Shown here in pieces: positions 9,570-21,000 of a DNA stretch of 25,179 bases. Numbering within the stretch: position 1 is the stretch's first letter; each line of letters begins with the position of its first letter. A program made the translations under genes and the position numbers. Below the pieces are notes generated by a model that was given only the letters and a program-made list of their open reading frames with translations, did no database searches and had not been told where the DNA came from. This stretch comes from Roridomyces roridus (Eukaryota; Basidiomycota; Agaricomycetes; Agaricales; Mycenaceae). Where the stretch lies: positions 1-25,179 of the forward strand of contig JARKIF010000357.1 of assembly GCA_029378245.1 (NCBI GenBank). The letters run 5' to 3'.

Positions 9570-11327
9570 TTACCACCCAGCGACCGCACCAAGCACACGC
9601 ACATCCGCCACCGTAAGCGGCTTTGGTTTGGCCCGCTTCGGCTTCAAAGTACGCGCAAAAGGCAACGGCTTGTACTTTGTTTTGCTGCTCTTCGTCGACG
9701 ACGACGACATATAATCCTGGTCCTTGCCGCTCGTAAAGTACATGTACCGCCTCAACGACGTGAACGTCTTTGAATTCGGCTGCACAGCGGGGGTAGATAC
9801 GGACGGCACCGCGGATACGGAGCGTGCGAGGGAGAGGGTGGAGGTGGACCAGCGCGAACGCAGTGGGGCCAGAGCCGGAGTGAGAGTGAGAGCTGGAGCT
9901 GATTTCGACTGGGTGACGTCGGCCTTGGGCGGCACGGGTGGTGGTGGTAGCGGACGGCGTGGGGGAGGCGAAGGCCGAGGAGAGGAAGCAGGGGATATGC
10001 TCAGCAACGTCCAATCAGCGCTGGAATCCGCTGAAAGCGAGACGGGTGATGAAGCGGGGTGCTCTGGCTCCAAAACGCAGCCACCGTATGGGGATAGCTC
10101 CAACGGCGGAGCAACGAGCGGGGAGAGCTTAGGAGCGTCCTCATCATCGTCTGCTTCCTTGCCGACGCTGCAGAGTTCTACCGCTGCCGAGACAGAGTCT
10201 ACGGCTGATGGAGGCGGGGTTGGTGGTGTAGGCGGAGCGCGCTGGGTCCATGCATTGGGGATCATGATTCGGGGGCGACGACGTAGGGAATGAGGTGAAA
10301 TGACTGGTGATGGGGAATGATGTTCCTCCACGCCCTCGACCGACGAAGTAAGACCCGGAGAAGGTGCTGGTGACCTGGCGGTCGTTGGAGACCTGGGCGG
10401 TGTAGAGGGAAGACGGTAAGAGGACGGAGTGGCAGCCGTCGGGGAAGGACGAGGCTCCAAGAGGCAAGTCGCCCCCCGTAAGTCTTTGCAAGAAGATGCA
10501 GGATGGACGGCAGGCGGGTAGAAGCCTCTCGATGTGGATGACACGGTCTGCGGAGAGCAAGATCGACCACATGCCTCGTCATTTATCGACGAAGCACACT
10601 CCTTCGGCGTGGTAGCAGCCAGGCTGACCTCGCACCCAGTCTGGATCGGCGCGAGACGTCTCGAAAAAGCTGCAGCCCTCCCTGGCGCATCGGATACACC
10701 AGGCGGAAGGGAAGAACAGCGAGGAGGTGGTGGTGCGTGCGTGAGGGCGATCAAGTCGGCCGTGTGCATCGGCAGAACGTCACTCTCCTGCTGTGGCGCT
10801 GCACGTTTGGCTAGACGTAGAGGCTGGATACGTGGTGGGATGAAGGGCGTCGAGGAGCTGCCAACAGCATCTGCGGTACTCGGTCTCCCACAAGCCAGAC
10901 GACGTGCTTCGACCTGCGATGGAGGGGGGTTGTAGGAAGAAGACCGTGAACGGACAAGGGGGGTGGCATGATGTAGGGCTGCACGTCGGTGCTCCTCTTC
11001 ATCCTCGACCCCTCGTACAGTGGAAAAGGACGAGGCGGTAGATCGTGACACGGCACCAGGAGACAAGGCGCGCTTGGTGATTCGGAGAGGTCGGAAAGGT
11101 TGTAGGGGAAAGGTGGGTGAGCTAGGTGTCGCTGGGAGACTTGTATCGGCCTCTGAGACGCTCCATGAAGGGGATGCTGGTGGCCTCGGGAACTGCAAGG
11201 TCTCTGCGTATAGTGTAACGCTCCAGTCCGGATCCTCCAAGTCTTCACTCGAGCGTTCGTCGTCTACTGGTGTGCTCAGTCGGTGTAGCCAGGAGCGAGA
11301 GAAAAAAAGATTGTACGCACCGCTCAT
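9570..11327 (-). CDS. hypothetical Ser/Pro-rich, largely disordered protein
   Basis: I do not recognise a family. The frame encodes up to 585 aa, dominated by Ser, Pro, Thr and Ala. It has polyproline that could bind SH3 or WW domains (RRPLPPPPVPPK near residue 460), many Ser-Pro/Thr-Pro pairs, an acidic EVEDEEE-like patch near 108 and a basic C-terminus (ARTLKPKRAKPKPL). The motif PLRITKRA (residues 80-87) recurs as PLRLAKRA (169-176). No signal peptide or membrane segment is visible. The start is uncertain. GTGCGT just after ATG-AGC-G, with acceptor CACCAG at 11267, would remove an intron (11267-11320) and join in frame to VDDERSSEDL, and more 5' exon may lie upstream. Long open frames on the other strand across this GC-rich stretch are shadows. 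A role in polarity, cytoskeleton or signalling scaffolds would be a guess. Confidence 0.65.
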   Translation of the reverse strand: MSGAYNLFFSRSWLHRLSTPVDDERSSEDLEDPDWSVTLYAETLQFPRPPASPSWSVSEADTSLPATPSSPTFPLQPFRPLRITKRALSPGAVSRSTASSFSTVRGVEDEEEHRRAALHHATPLVRSRSSSYNPPPSQVEARRLACGRPSTADAVGSSSTPFIPPRIQPLRLAKRAAPQQESDVLPMHTADLIALTHAPPPPRCSSLPPGVSDAPGRAAAFSRRLAPIQTGCEVSLAATTPKECASSINDEACGRSCSPQTVSSTSRGFYPPAVHPASSCKDLRGATCLLEPRPSPTAATPSSYRLPSTPPRSPTTARSPAPSPGLTSSVEGVEEHHSPSPVISPHSLRRRPRIMIPNAWTQRAPPTPPTPPPSAVDSVSAAVELCSVGKEADDDEDAPKLSPLVAPPLELSPYGGCVLEPEHPASSPVSLSADSSADWTLLSISPASSPRPSPPPRRPLPPPPVPPKADVTQSKSAPALTLTPALAPLRSRWSTSTLSLARSVSAVPSVSTPAVQPNSKTFTSLRRYMYFTSGKDQDYMSSSSTKSSKTKYKPLPFARTLKPKRAKPKPLTVADVRVLGAVAGW

Positions 11328-11624
11328 CCCGCCCGTCGAGCTCGAAGGAACGAGGGAAATTGAGCGAGAAGAAGCCTGTGGCGCATTTCATTTTATGACC
11401 ACACATCGTCCTCGTTGTAGGCCAGAACAAGCCAGAAGGGTGTGGGTAGCGAGGCAAGAGGTAAGCAAGCCGATGCCATCACTCAGCTGCCAAGCTCCGC
11501 TCAAAATCCGAGCTTGACCAGAGACACCCACCATCGCTCGAATATTAATCCTTCTCTCTCCGCTGCAGTGCAAGACTCATCGAAATTTCTTCAAGGCCAC
11601 CAATCGAAATCCAGTGGACTTTAA
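11328..11624. other. region without a confident gene
   Basis: Short open frames occur on both strands, including one minus-strand frame that could be 5' exon of the Ser/Pro-rich gene (SSRSISLVPSSSTGG just upstream of its ATG). Nothing is decisive. Confidence 0.35.
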
Positions 11625-12305
11625 TTTTACGGCTCCGATCTAGTACCCAACTTCTTTGCTTCGCCCCGAGCCGCGTGCCCCCTCAAGGACTCGGGTCGTG
11701 TGTTGCTTCGTCGTAAGGGGAATCCTGTGCCTTACCCGTGCCGTCTCCATATCGGATTCCGGTTTCCTACCAAGGCCATCATTGTCGCGCGGCGGAAGAA
11801 GTTGCTCACGGAGGGCCGACTTCGGACTGCGAGCTGGGATGCCACTCTTCTGGAGAAATCAGCCCTGGCCAACGTGTCTACATTGTCAGTGACTCTGTTA
11901 TGTAGCCAGCCTCTGGTCGATTGTTTTCTAGCCCTTTTGCCTCCGGCCTTCGGTATGCGGTTACCCTGCACCTCTACGGGCGGGGAATGCTGCTCTCCAA
12001 ATTCCCTTCAGCGGTCGCGCTTTCCTCCAGATCGGGCAATAAACAACACTCGGATTCTCATCTTCTTCTTAACTGGGACCCAAGTATCTGCGTGAGTTAG
12101 GATTAGTATACTCTATTCAATCTCGCCACTCTGAACGCACATCCTTTTTTCAGTTGGAGTACATACACTCTTGACTCGGACGTATATTTTCATCCAGAAG
12201 TTTGACACTGGGTGTGAAGCTCTCGATCTCGCAAGCCCGGACCAAGTTCTGAATCACACACACCAAACCAGCCGCGAGCTTGATTTTTCCATCATAACAG
12301 CCTAG
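11625..12305 (+). CDS. candidate spliced hypothetical protein, weak
   Basis: No family is recognised. Three open segments join in frame across good intron signals. Segment 11625-11884 contains RRKGNPVPYPCRLHIGF. Intron 11885-11931 (47 nt, GTCAGT...TTCTAG) leads to 11932-12083 (ASGLRYAVTLHLYGRGMLLS). Intron 12084-12153 (70 nt, GTATCT...TTTCAG) leads to 12154-12305, which ends in TAG after about 50 sense codons. The intron lengths and the pyrimidine-rich acceptors match real genes in the window, and the three segments together stay open for about 190 codons. Against it, there is no in-frame ATG, no known domain, and each segment is short enough to arise by chance. It could be a real lineage-specific gene with a missing 5' exon, or noise. 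Confidence 0.28.
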
Positions 12306-12872
12306 TGAGCACCGTCCCGTACTCGTCGTTGACTGTCATGGATCAGACACTTGCCATTGAACCTTGTGCGTTGTTCTACGAATTGGTACTTGCTCGTGTG
12401 TCGTTTTCCTTGGCAGGGGAGTCCTCCCGACAAAAGTACTACCTCTAATTTCCCAATAGCACGTTGTTGCCGGCCGGATCTACGGTGGAAACCCCTTGGA
12501 AACCCCGCGACTTACAAGGTAAGCAACGCGATTGCCAAGTGAACACATGAAAAAATTGCTGATATGTACATACTTGCTTGAGGATTCACCGCTGCCGTCT
12601 CAATAAGTATTGTGAATTCCAGAACTGGATGCAGCACCGTCTGGGTTAACCTCACAACTCGGAGGCGGCGGACTGGAACAGCGGAAATCGGGCATTCTCT
12701 CAGTTGACCGCAAACTGCAACCAGTTCGCGCTCGTTTATTAGGGGGATTCTTACGATTTCTTCAAACCCGTTTGTTGTACGATGTCTAGTTCAGCTTAAA
12801 AATGAGAATGCATGTCGCCCTATACGAATCTCTGTGTAACCAAACTCTATTCCGCCCTTCCACCCACCCAAT
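12306..12872. other. intergenic region with a possible tiny spliced reading frame
   Basis: Two short plus-strand pieces look exon-like. One starts at an ATG at 12338-12340 (MDQTLAIEPCALFYEL) and ends at a GTAAGC donor near 12521, with a branch-like CTAAT and AATAG acceptor between. The other runs from an AG near 12624 to a TAG at 12787 (SGILSVDRKLQPVRARLLGG). I could not join them into a convincing gene. The 3' end of the SAMHD1-like transcript also lies here. Confidence 0.25.
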
Positions 12873-14914
12873 CTAAGCCCGCCTCTTCGCCTCCCTCTGC
12901 CCCTCCCCATGCCCCTCCTCCCCAACATCTCTGCCCCGCTTCTTCGTCTTTGACGGCGTCCCAAAATCAATCGGCACAGTCGTAAACGAATTCTCACTAA
13001 TCGACCCCGTGCGCCCCAGACCCTTCCTCTTTGGGGTCCCAGACGAGGTGTCCCGTGTGGGCGTCGACGGCGGTTCGGGCGTCGCCGGTGAATCTGGTTC
13101 CGGTACTCGTGTGAGGAGGGCTCGGTAGCCTGCTTGCACCAAACCGAGGTACCTAGGAGAAGTTGGCTAATGTGGAGGGTAGGGGAAAGAGATAGTACGC
13201 ACTGTGGATGCTTCGTAAACACTGTCAGATACACCTCCGCAAAAACGGCAGGCATCAACATGGAATAATCGTTCTTCTGCGCGCGGGCACACTCTACCAC
13301 AACACCGATCAGCAATCCAACCTAGCAAACCAAGCAACATACTATTCGGATTATGCTTTGAATAAAACTTGACGAAATCAAGCGGATTCTTCTCCTTCAT
13401 CCCATAATGCATCGTCGTGAAATCAACAATGACCGAGTCGGCTGTGAGCAGCGACATGTCGATATTCGTTCCCTCCTTGGTGGCAACAGCCTTGGCCTCT
13501 TGGACGACGCGTTCGCTGGTAATATGCTCACGGAAAACGGCGTCCTGGCCCCACTCAATGACCCGTTGGTCAACGAACTTGTACAGATCGCGTGTGTCGA
13601 TGCGGCGGAAAAGCCGCCGGGATTCTTCGAGTTCCTATAACAAGAAGAGTCGAGTCAATCCGTGAAAGAAAGGAGTCAATGAATGGCTCACTGGTGCCGT
13701 GCTGGCTTTGATGCGCTCCTCGATACTGTCGGTCAGATGCAGGTACTTCTCCGGAATCTCGATTTGCTCGGCAATCTTCATGTAGGGCTCCGCCAAGATC
13801 AGGGCATCTACTATCATGTACTCGATGGCCTTGGCTGTTTCGAACACTTGAGCACGCAAAAAATCCTCGACTTTGGCTCAACCGACGCACCAGTCTTGTG
13901 ATTGTATATCATCTTGTGGTACTTGAACCGCGTGTAGCACATTTCGTGTAGTTGGTTGACATCTTTAATCGTGTAGCAGATCTCGTCTTCGATGACCCGG
14001 GCACTCTTGATGAGACGGCGGAGAGAAATCTTGCTGGGTTCCCCCATCATATAACTGTCGCGGAGAATATAGTCGAACTTGTCGACGTCCAAACCATTCC
14101 GCTTGTTGGCGACGATATCAAACAGGAACGGTTTCTCGTCAGAACTAGGCAGGGAATTCAATCACCCCGCGGCAAGTCGAAAGAAGCGACCACGCACCTG
14201 CACAGACTGCGATCGCCGTCAATAAGCGCGAGGATGAACTGGATATCCTTTTCGCAGAAGTGCTCGATATGATTGTCTTTCAACAAATACCGAAACATCA
14301 TCTGCGAAGCGTCTTCATGCTTCCATTTCTTGCCCGGACTGCGATTTGAGTCAGGGGAACGCAAAGAGAAGATGAACGCAGCACGCACGCAACGGTGGGT
14401 ATGAAAAGCGAGTCCCATACGTGACTCCACGGTCCATGTCCAAGATCATGGCACAACCCAGCAATCTGCACGCAATACATATCGCGATCGGTGATCCCAA
14501 GCCCAGGCTGCTCGTCGTGGAGGTGCTGCACCATCTGACGCGCTAAATGCGCTACACCTGGCCATAATGTCGGACTCAAAACCAAAACCAAGGCAGAAAC
14601 AACTGAGACGCACCGAGACAATGCTCGAATCGATTATGTGAGACGCCCGCCCAGACGCGATACGATGTCCCGAGTTGCTTGATATGTCTTAGACGCTGGA
14701 ACTGTGGTCTGAACCCACGCGTCAGATGCGCTCGCGTCGCTGCCCAGGCAGCAGAGGACGTACGTATCAATGATGGTACAGAGGAGCGGTGAGACTTCGA
14801 CTGGCGGCCGTCAGATTGGACCTCACTGCTGACGAGGGTGCGGCACTGACTGTAGTCGTGGATGGGGTCTTTCAACGAAGACCGCACGCTGCGGGCATCG
14901 AGCAGTTCGACCAT
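12873..14914 (-). CDS. SAMHD1-like HD-domain deoxynucleoside triphosphate triphosphohydrolase
   Basis: Homologue of the catalytic core of SAMHD1, which hydrolyses dNTPs to deoxynucleosides and triphosphate and so limits dNTP pools. Ten exons: 14851-14914, 14764-14800, 14614-14708, 14389-14557, 14198-14338, 13891-14144, 13692-13834, 13343-13634, 13203-13293 and 12873-13152. All keep frame and give 521 aa. The HD metal set is complete: His63 (HNRFEH), His102-Asp103 ([13 protein letters not shown]) and Asp190 ([11 protein letters not shown]). The guanine-nucleotide regulatory residues of human SAMHD1 (Asp137, Gln142, Arg145) are matched by Asp33, Gln38 and Arg41 in [28 protein letters not shown] is also typical. 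There is no SAM domain: the protein starts 21 residues before the core. The ATG in TTCCATGG was chosen because it follows a pyrimidine-rich stretch and opens directly into the family sequence. The last 75 residues are disordered and basic, with three Thr-Pro-x-Lys/Arg sites and a KTKKRGR nuclear-localisation-like patch. Confidence 0.95.
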
Positions 14915-15084
14915 GGAAGAGAGGAGAGGAGGGAGACAAAGAGCGGTATGTATGCCGTAAACAGCCAAATATGGAAGCTCTCCACGTGTATTCGCGATCA
15001 TGTGTTTGATGCAAGAACGCGTCGCGATAATATTATTTAATTGGCCCAAATAAATTGAAATAATGAGAGTAGATATTTGTGTTC

Positions 15085-18000
15085 TCAAGGAAGGGAGCCC
15101 GCCCAACTGATCGCTGGCACACTAACAATCCATCAGCCCGATTCCACGCCCAGAGAAGGAAAGCTCACCCGTTCATCAGCGCGGTCAAATCGGCCATAGT
15201 GACAGTGTCAATACCCGCGACATCACCCGTTGCAGTATTCTAGAACTCGAGTGAGAGTTTTCCAGGCGCGACGTGGAGGGACTGACCAGGTTATTGTCTG
15301 GTTGCCAAGACTTGCTGGCGGGTACGGCAGGACTGAGGTTGGCCCAATTCGACAGGACGGCATTGGCTGTTCAAACCGTCAGATAGGCTCTCGAGAATGC
15401 ATGCAACATACTGCTTAGTTTAACATCGGTTTGAGCATTGCCTTTGAATAGAGGGATGAGCCGCCCCATTTCCGCGACAATTGCGGGCTGCATGCCCTGC
15501 ACAATTGTCTTGACCCTGCAAATTCGAGGTTAAACAAGGAATTTTCGTACGCCCAAGACTGCGCACCAAGAATTATACTCGTCAATGAATTCGGTGACGG
15601 TGGGGATACCGCCCGCCGGCGCCGTGCCAATGCTATTTACTTTGTACTCCGTGTACCAAGTCTAATAAACCATTCAGAATCAGTGCTTTGAGAAGAGTGG
15701 AATCTCGTACCTCATAGACTCCTCTTATACAGTCGTGGTTGCGTGTGAAGGCATTTTCGGCAACCAGGCTCTGATCAATCCGGTCCATATCAATACAGGC
15801 AGACGAAAACCGAAAGCAAACGCACATTCATGAAGGCTGGCGAGGACTCTGATGTCAGCGGCACGAGCGGGAACAAATAGTTACTCACGAGTGATCGCCG
15901 CCAGAGCACGAAGGGTTGCCACTTGTGCCGTGGGACAGGCATCGGTAAACGTCGCTGAGACAAAGTTGAGTCGCAAGAAAAGAACAAGGCGATGACAATC
16001 TTACATGTGCTGATAATACCCGGCGTCTTGGACAGAGCTGAGTCTTGTGCGAACTCCGGGAAATAGATCGCGCTTTGCTTGTATTCGCTGCATCCACGTC
16101 AGTGTCCGGAGGCAGGAGGTAGAGGCGAACTTGATACTCACTTGGCACGCTGTTCCAGAACAGGAATCCCGGCACTTTTGGAATTCTTCTGGGAGGGGTA
16201 GCAGTTGCCGAGTTGTGTACTGACGGGCAGGGTTCCGGCTGGCATGTACGCTGGGGTCGTGAACCTGTATGTCTCAGATCAATCCCACGAAAGACAAAAC
16301 ATGGGTGTACGAAGACGAACAGATTGTGGAGGACCCAGTGACAGAAGTCGTCGCCTGAACCATCGGTCCAGACATTTGAGAATTGCTGGAGGTAGTCGAT
16401 GAAGAGGCTCGCTGAGAAATCTATGAGTCAAACACGACAGCGACGGCTAGCGCACTCACACATGCTCTGCTCCTAGAATTGCGACTAATGTGAGATCACG
16501 CCTGAGGAACATAAAAGTACACCAACATAGACATGTTCCCGTCCGTAGATGACAGCTCCCTATGCCACTGAATTAGTTCGAGCGGTAAAAGAAAGAGAGA
16601 AAACTGACGTTTTTTGTAGCGGTCAGAGAGGGTAGACCCTTAGCGCTATAGCAAATCTTGTGAGTAAAAGTGTAGTGCACCGCTGGAGAAACCTACGTTT
16701 TCCCGGTGTAGTACGGCGGAATAGAATACCCCTTGACATTACCACTCAAAGTCATGGGAGAAGCCAGGTCGTAGTATCCATTGACGTTCAGTGATTGATA
16801 GGCAGCAATGGGTACTTGGAAAACGAACCGTCAGTACTATAAACCATGGAAACGAAAAAAAAAACTCACTGGTGAAACCACCTGTACAACTCATGAGCGA
16901 CGCGCCGTCACTGGCGCGTTTGGATAGAGTGTGATAGAGCTCTGCTTCCTTGGAAACATAGTTGCCAATGTCGGTGTTGTTCAGAGTCGGAATGAAATAC
17001 CCCTCCCGGAGAAGCGCTTCTTCGTTGATATGCCTACGAGACAACCCAGACACCCCAGCCGCAGCCCCCGCATACGGATCACTATGAACGAGTTTCAGCT
17101 TCCGATGGGTTGAATCAGAAACTGCGCACCAATTCGAAGAGTCGGCACTGATGTCGGAATCCACGGCAGGGCAGAAGAGATTCCCAGGGAGGAAGGGTAT
17201 GGCGCGCTTGTCGAGTTCAGTCTCCCCACGAAGGCCTGGACGCTCCCAGCTACTTGTGGGGCTGACGGTACGCGCAGACGGCTCGAGAGAGAATCTCTCA
17301 CCGACCGAGGCTGAATACACCAGTGACTGACCCGCGAAGGCTTCGAGCGAAGTGCGTTTCTTGCTGGAAGAACTATCCGACGCGGTCGGCTCGTCAACAC
17401 TGTTGAAGCAGCCGGAGCCCAAGTCGCTTTGAACCGAATAGAAGGTGGTTGCAACTGAACGCGCATCAGCATTCAAGTGATGGCAAGGAAACTATCAGAA
17501 CGCACCTGGACCGGGTTCCCAGAAAAGCACGGAACCAGTCAACCCGGCGTTGAGATTGACTCCATACACCGGTGTGACACAGAAATTTGGCGCGACCTGT
17601 TCAAAGATAAGCTGATGGCCTCTGGATCAACTAGGGACCTACCGAGTTCGAGACACTTCCCGTGATGGACAGCCCCGCGAACAAATCCGCTTCAACGAAG
17701 ACTTGTCCGTCAAGGAGACTACCACCGAGAATACTGATGCCAAGTTGCAAACTCGGTACAAGATGAACATCGGCAGAGCCCGTGAGCTCGACATTCCACC
17801 CGACATTGTAGTCAACGGCTGAAGAGAACAATCAGAAAGAGTCTGCAGGGAGAAAGGGATACCATACTGCCGAAATTATTGGTGGGCTGAACTGCAGAGC
17901 CAAAGTTGCTTTGCCCGGCATTGGAGTCTTGTTTGCCAAAGCTCAAGTCCAGAGGAGGGAAATTGTACATGACAGAGGTCTTGTACGTTCCCGACAGTGA

Positions 18001-21000
18001 GAGCTGTCCGGAAAGCTCCCCATACAAATGCAGCTTCCCAAGGTTTAGTTCAGGGGACATCCAAAAAACAGCATTGCTTACCGAGGGACCAAGCGTTAGC
18101 AGTCCGGGATAGTAACTGGAAATACTGAGATCAGGTTGCACTGCAAGAATGCACACGTACAGTCCAGGGAACCCAAAGTTGATTAGCTCATAGCGCCCGC
18201 TGTCCCATGAAGCAGAAGCAACGCCGGTGATGGTGAAAGCGGCTTTGTGATCCGTTAGCATTGAAATCAAAAGACAAGGAAAGTTCATCCGCACCTTCCG
18301 CTCCGGCACCGGCTTTGAAATACACATATGCCTGTTGTATAGACGGAGGCACGATCTTAGCCTCGAGATAATATCCGAATTGACTGTTGACTGAAGCGAA
18401 CCTAAGAGAGAGAAAAATGAGCAAGGCCTGCCTGGGCTTGAATTGCAGGACCGTACCCGGAAACACCTGTGGAGAGTTGCTATGGTCAAAGCATGAACAT
18501 GATTGGAGCCACTTACTGATATCGAGACTGCTTTGGAAATTGGGGCATGCCTATGTACCAATTCATTTGCGGAACGCGACAAGGACGAATGGTTGAACTT
18601 ACTTCTTCCTGATGGAAAATTGTATACGTGTCGGACCAATGGTAATTCCTCGAAATCGAGTCCCCTTTGGTGAGGGTGTTGAGTTTCGAGAGCCTATAGA
18701 CCATAAGCCAGGGTAACGACTATTCACGATACACATACCAGTTTGCAAATGAGCCAGTCCAACGCCTGAGAGAGAGTTGTTGAAAAAGCACCAGAGAGTA
18801 GATGCTGCTTACTTTTCCAATCCGCGCGGGGAATGGAAGTTCAAGTCGCGTTTTCGGAGTGGATCGGTGGTAGAGTCAGGAGTGGCCTCGACTACTTCCT
18901 CCCAATAACCAGGCAAGTCGGTCTGGCGGAAGATCAGCAGCGCAAAAGCCGTTGAGGCACTGCTCTTACCATGTCTGCCCGCATGCTTTACGGGTTGTCA
19001 ACTCGGTTAAAAAATGCAGTGATGCAATAGTACGCACTATACCGGCCCATTCTCCTCCGCGATGTCCGTGAATCTACAAAGGTCAGCTGTAACCAAGCTG
19101 GAACTGTACGAAAAAATGCTCACAAGTAGTCGAAGACAAGTGAGAAGACCGGATCAGTGCTCCTCTTCCTCGCCGCGTGATCCGCCGGAAGAACCGTCTG
19201 ATCGGGGTGAGGCTCAAGCGAAACCACACGAGCGTATGGTCCAAGTCCACAGGTTTCCGGAAGTTTGACGATCGTATCATTAGCTTGGCCGATGAATACA
19301 TGACCGCAACCACAATCTTCGTCCTCGATGGGGCACGTGCAGTAAGCCAGAACCTAGACGCATTGTGAGCACGATTCGCAGGGGTGCCAATCTGAGCTCA
19401 CGGATTGAGATTGGTCGCTCGCAGGATCGCAGCTTGTGATCGCCCAGTCGGATTCAAGGTCCAGAGAGCTCACGGAGGCGGCATTGGGCGACGAGATGAA
19501 CACAGATGAAAACTGGATTGTTTAGAGACAGCAAGGTAATGAGCACAAAAGGACACACCGGTGAAACCTCCTCCACTTCATCGTCCGGGATACCACTTGA
19601 GCCAGCGCCAGTCTGCGTGTCATCAGATGTCCCTTGGTTCTCGTCGAAATCAACCTGGAACCACAATGAGAGAGAGAAAGGAAACAAGGTTCAGCCCTTA
19701 CGGTGAAAGTGATGGCGTTCCCGTCAATTTCACTTGCAGGGAAAACATCGAGGGGAGAGATAGGCAAGAAGCTAGAATCTGCAAAGGTGTTGGAGTAAGC
19801 CAGAGAAGTTTCAAGCAAACGAACCATTGGGAGTATCACAGCAGAAATTGCGAATGTTGCCAACACAGGAAGTTGACGCATCACCCTGTCGGTCATTATC
19901 TGGTCCCGATGTCAAGAACACTGAGAGTTGAGGGAATGAACACGCACAGATGACCGTCTGCCCGACTGGACAAGCATTGTCCAGGCAAGTGGGCGGGGTG
20001 CCGTGCTGTATACGCGCTCTGTCAGTGGCTCTACTCTGCAGTCAACACGAATATTCAACGAACCCAAGCACAATTCGTGAGGCCTATTTGATCCTCGCAA
20101 CATAAAGTCTAAATGATTGGATGAGTGGTGGATCAACAACGTAGGGGGGGGGCAACTGAACCGCGCCGTCACCCGATCCGCCTGTTGAAAAGAGTCAGGC
20201 CGCGTTGCAAACCGTCTCTATGCAAAGCAAACTCACAACTTGTCAGACCTCCACTTATGGTCAGGCCCGAACCATGAGCTGTGGATCCTGCAGGACACGT
20301 TGTGACACCGCACGCGGTGGCCGTACAAAACCCGGAGGTATCTTGATCCGTTCTGCAGCAGAGCGCCTAGGGGAATTGAGTCCGTAGCCAACGACAGTTG
20401 AACAAGGTACGCACCTCCTGCCCGATGAGACAGGACAGTTCTGGTAACGTAACACCTCCAATTGTGAGTGTGGGCCCTCCCGTGGCGTCGCCGATGTCGG
20501 ACAGCCCCATGAGGATCTCCCCCGGTAGACAATTCCCATCGCATACGCCGTCGGAATCTGCCTTACCCCTCCACGCACAAGACTGAGGCGCGTCTCCCGC
20601 AGGCTGCGAAGAACCTTGAGACAAATTGATGGCGGACACAAAAAAAAGAAGGCGCACGCAGCAAATTGACACAAAATCATTGCCGATGCCACTGCAGGTT
20701 TGGAGGGTGTTTGGATTGTTCTCTAGCAATCCAATCACCTCTGTACCCGGCCCACAGAACTTGCCACAATCCGTGTACGTGCATTGATTACCTGTGACCT
20801 GGTCGGTTGAATTGTTGTCGGTGACGTCTCCATACAGGGCTGCAAACTATTTAGCGAGGTCAGGCGCGGTGGGGTCAAATTCTCACCGGACAAGGCAGTC
20901 AACGCAGTATCATCCTTGTTCATGTCAGGAGCCGTTCCAAAGAATCGATGAACCTGCTCACCTGGTCAACAGACCAAATCATCGTGCCGATGAGACAGAT

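Noticed and set aside
9724..10293. 189-codon plus-strand open frame rich in Gly/Arg/Glu
   Set aside because: It is the complement of the Ser/Pro-rich gene; GC-rich Pro and Ser codons give Gly/Arg-rich antisense frames.
17812..18639. 275-codon minus-strand open frame read as one protein
   Set aside because: Its reading passes through several introns of the chitinase gene; only parts coincide with real exons, and family sequence changes frame at splice sites.
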